In this document: positions 63,403-64,000 of the stretch, in pieces
Layout of the letters: each line of letters starts with the position of its first letter
How positions within the stretch are numbered: position 1 is the first letter of the stretch
Notes under the pieces: model-generated
Databases searched by the model: none
Told to the model about the DNA's origin: nothing
The model's input: the letters and a program-made list of their open reading frames with translations, nothing else
DNA from: an uncultured Saprospiraceae bacterium
GTDB lineage: Bacteria > Bacteroidota > Bacteroidia > Chitinophagales > Saprospiraceae
Assembly: GCA_937951615.1 (NCBI GenBank)
Contig: CALFBH010000045.1
Span: 1 to 64,000, forward strand
DNA: 64,000 nt
Direction: 5' to 3'
Program-made: the position numbers and the translations under genes

Positions 63403-63615
63403 TTGGTGATTGGTGTATTGGTGTATTGGTAACTGGGATATTAGTGATTGGTAACTGGGATATTAGGTTGTCGGGTTGTTTTTGGAATTTGGAATTTTCT
63501 TTTTTGGAATTTTTCGAGTTGGTGACTGGTTGATTTGTAACTGGAATATTGGGCTGTCGGGTTGTTTTGGAATTTGGAATTTTCTTTTTTGGAATTTTTC
63601 GAGTTGGTGGCTTGC
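63403..63615. repeat. Word array with a near-perfect tandem direct repeat
   Basis: GTTGGTGATTGGTGTATTGG and GGTAACTGGGATATTAG words start at the PQQ gene's stop codon. A unit of about 61 bp (63468-63528; GTCGGGTTGTTTTTGGAATT...) recurs at 63553-63614 with one or two differences. The words are shared with 51405-51470 and, in inverse, 38428-38456. Confidence 0.7.
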
Positions 63616-63762
63616 TTTGGTAATTTTTGAAAAAAATTCAGTATATTCCCGAATTACTGAACTTTTCTTCGACAGAAAAGTTAAAAAGATGTAAATATGG
63701 TATCTTTACGTTCATTTTTTTCAAAATTTTTCAAAAATACAACCACAGCAAAGAAGTCTACT

Positions 63763-64000
63763 ATGATTAACTTGATACTATTTGGCCCCCCGGGTAGCGG
63801 CAAAGGCACACAGGCGGCACATCTCGTCGAAAAGTATAATTTACTACACATTTCTACAGGTGATTTGTTTCGTAGTGAGATTGGAAATAAGACAACATTA
63901 GGCTTAGAAGCCAAAAATTATATGGACAAAGGCGAGCTTGTTCCAGATACCGTAACCATCAATATGTTGAAGAAAAAAGTCGATGAAAATCCTGATGTAA
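63763..64000 (+). CDS. adk: Adenylate kinase (partial, runs off the window)
   Basis: The open reading frame continues past the right edge; 79 residues are visible. MINLILFGPPGSGKGTQAAH contains the P-loop GPPGSGKGT, and STGDLFRSEI is the NMP-binding motif. Adk interconverts AMP, ADP and ATP in the cytosol. The start at 63763 gives the standard N terminus; a 22-codon upstream extension to 63697 is open but would overlap a -7-like element, TATCTTTA at 63700-63707. Confidence 0.93.
   Translation, partial: MINLILFGPPGSGKGTQAAHLVEKYNLLHISTGDLFRSEIGNKTTLGLEAKNYMDKGELVPDTVTINMLKKKVDENPDV

Overview
The window is a chromosomal stretch of a member of the Bacteroidota, most likely Saprospirales or a relative (the order is an inference). 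Supporting signs are type IX secretion C-terminal sorting domains, 'choice-of-anchor B' and 3-coathanger-like secreted proteins, the lpxK-punA, aroQ/xerD and HU-TPR-COX24-RNase G neighbourhoods, promoters of the TTTG-N19-TAnnTTTG type, and the near absence of Shine-Dalgarno sequences. Base composition is moderately AT-rich. Almost all of the window is ordinary core genome. No CRISPR array, prophage or intact insertion sequence was found.

Layout. 1-3.1 kb: punA and lpxK plus a secreted helical-repeat protein (minus strand). 3.3-8.3 kb: phoH, an HU-family protein, a TPR lipoprotein, a 30-residue basic ribosomal-type protein and RNase E/G (plus strand), interrupted by a decayed region that may hold a transposase remnant. 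8.5-16.6 kb: a minus-strand block with the DUF1800/DUF1501 pair, small secreted proteins, a DUF2807 protein and a two-subunit molybdenum hydroxylase (IorB/IorA type). 16.8-19.7 kb: elongation factor G and a short-chain dehydrogenase. 19.7-23.1 kb: an NAD-salvage module (NAMPT/NadV, NadM-Nudix, NrtR-type regulator) with two matching palindromes at the expected control points. 23.2-25.6 kb: an Rpn-type nuclease, aroQ and xerD. 25.7-28.4 kb: an ExbB/ExbD operon and tRNA-Ser(GGA). 28.6-34.7 kb: TatD, a TlpA-like thioredoxin protein, a Gfo/Idh oxidoreductase, an antitoxin with a deleted toxin, a polysaccharide deacetylase and an atypical SDR. 36.7-38.3 kb: rpsF-rpsR-rplI. 38.5-46.5 kb: a T9SS cargo protein, an orphan ExbD, a CBS protein, the cvpA-pabA/trpG-hydrolase operon, a YqeY protein, a TM2/SHOCT protein and an RsmI-like methyltransferase. 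46.8-63.4 kb: a surface and secretome region with a beta-barrel/Ig-repeat giant, a sulfatase-fold membrane protein, repeat-rich secreted proteins, a tandem pair of T9SS cargo genes, an OmpA-like protein and a PQQ-type sugar dehydrogenase. adk begins at the right edge.

The most unusual feature lies between the genes. More than twenty intergenic spacers are filled with short 'words' of about 6-15 nt, repeated and shuffled. They are typically arranged as a G/T-rich left arm and a complementary A/C-rich right arm, often around a small perfect palindrome of the form TTTTGCGnAGCAAAA. The same words recur at distant loci, for example ACAACACGACAACAC, GGTCGATAGTCCATGG and GGTAACTGGGATATTGG. The arrays run from stop codon to start codon and in places supply the last codons of genes. 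Alongside them are a separate dispersed repeat of about 75 bp in three copies, a 255-bp MITE-like element bounded by TA, and a perfect 56-bp spacerless palindrome. I regard the word-hairpin family as the best candidate for an undescribed system in this window. It could act as terminators or mRNA-end structures, or be the product of a templated repeat-generating process.
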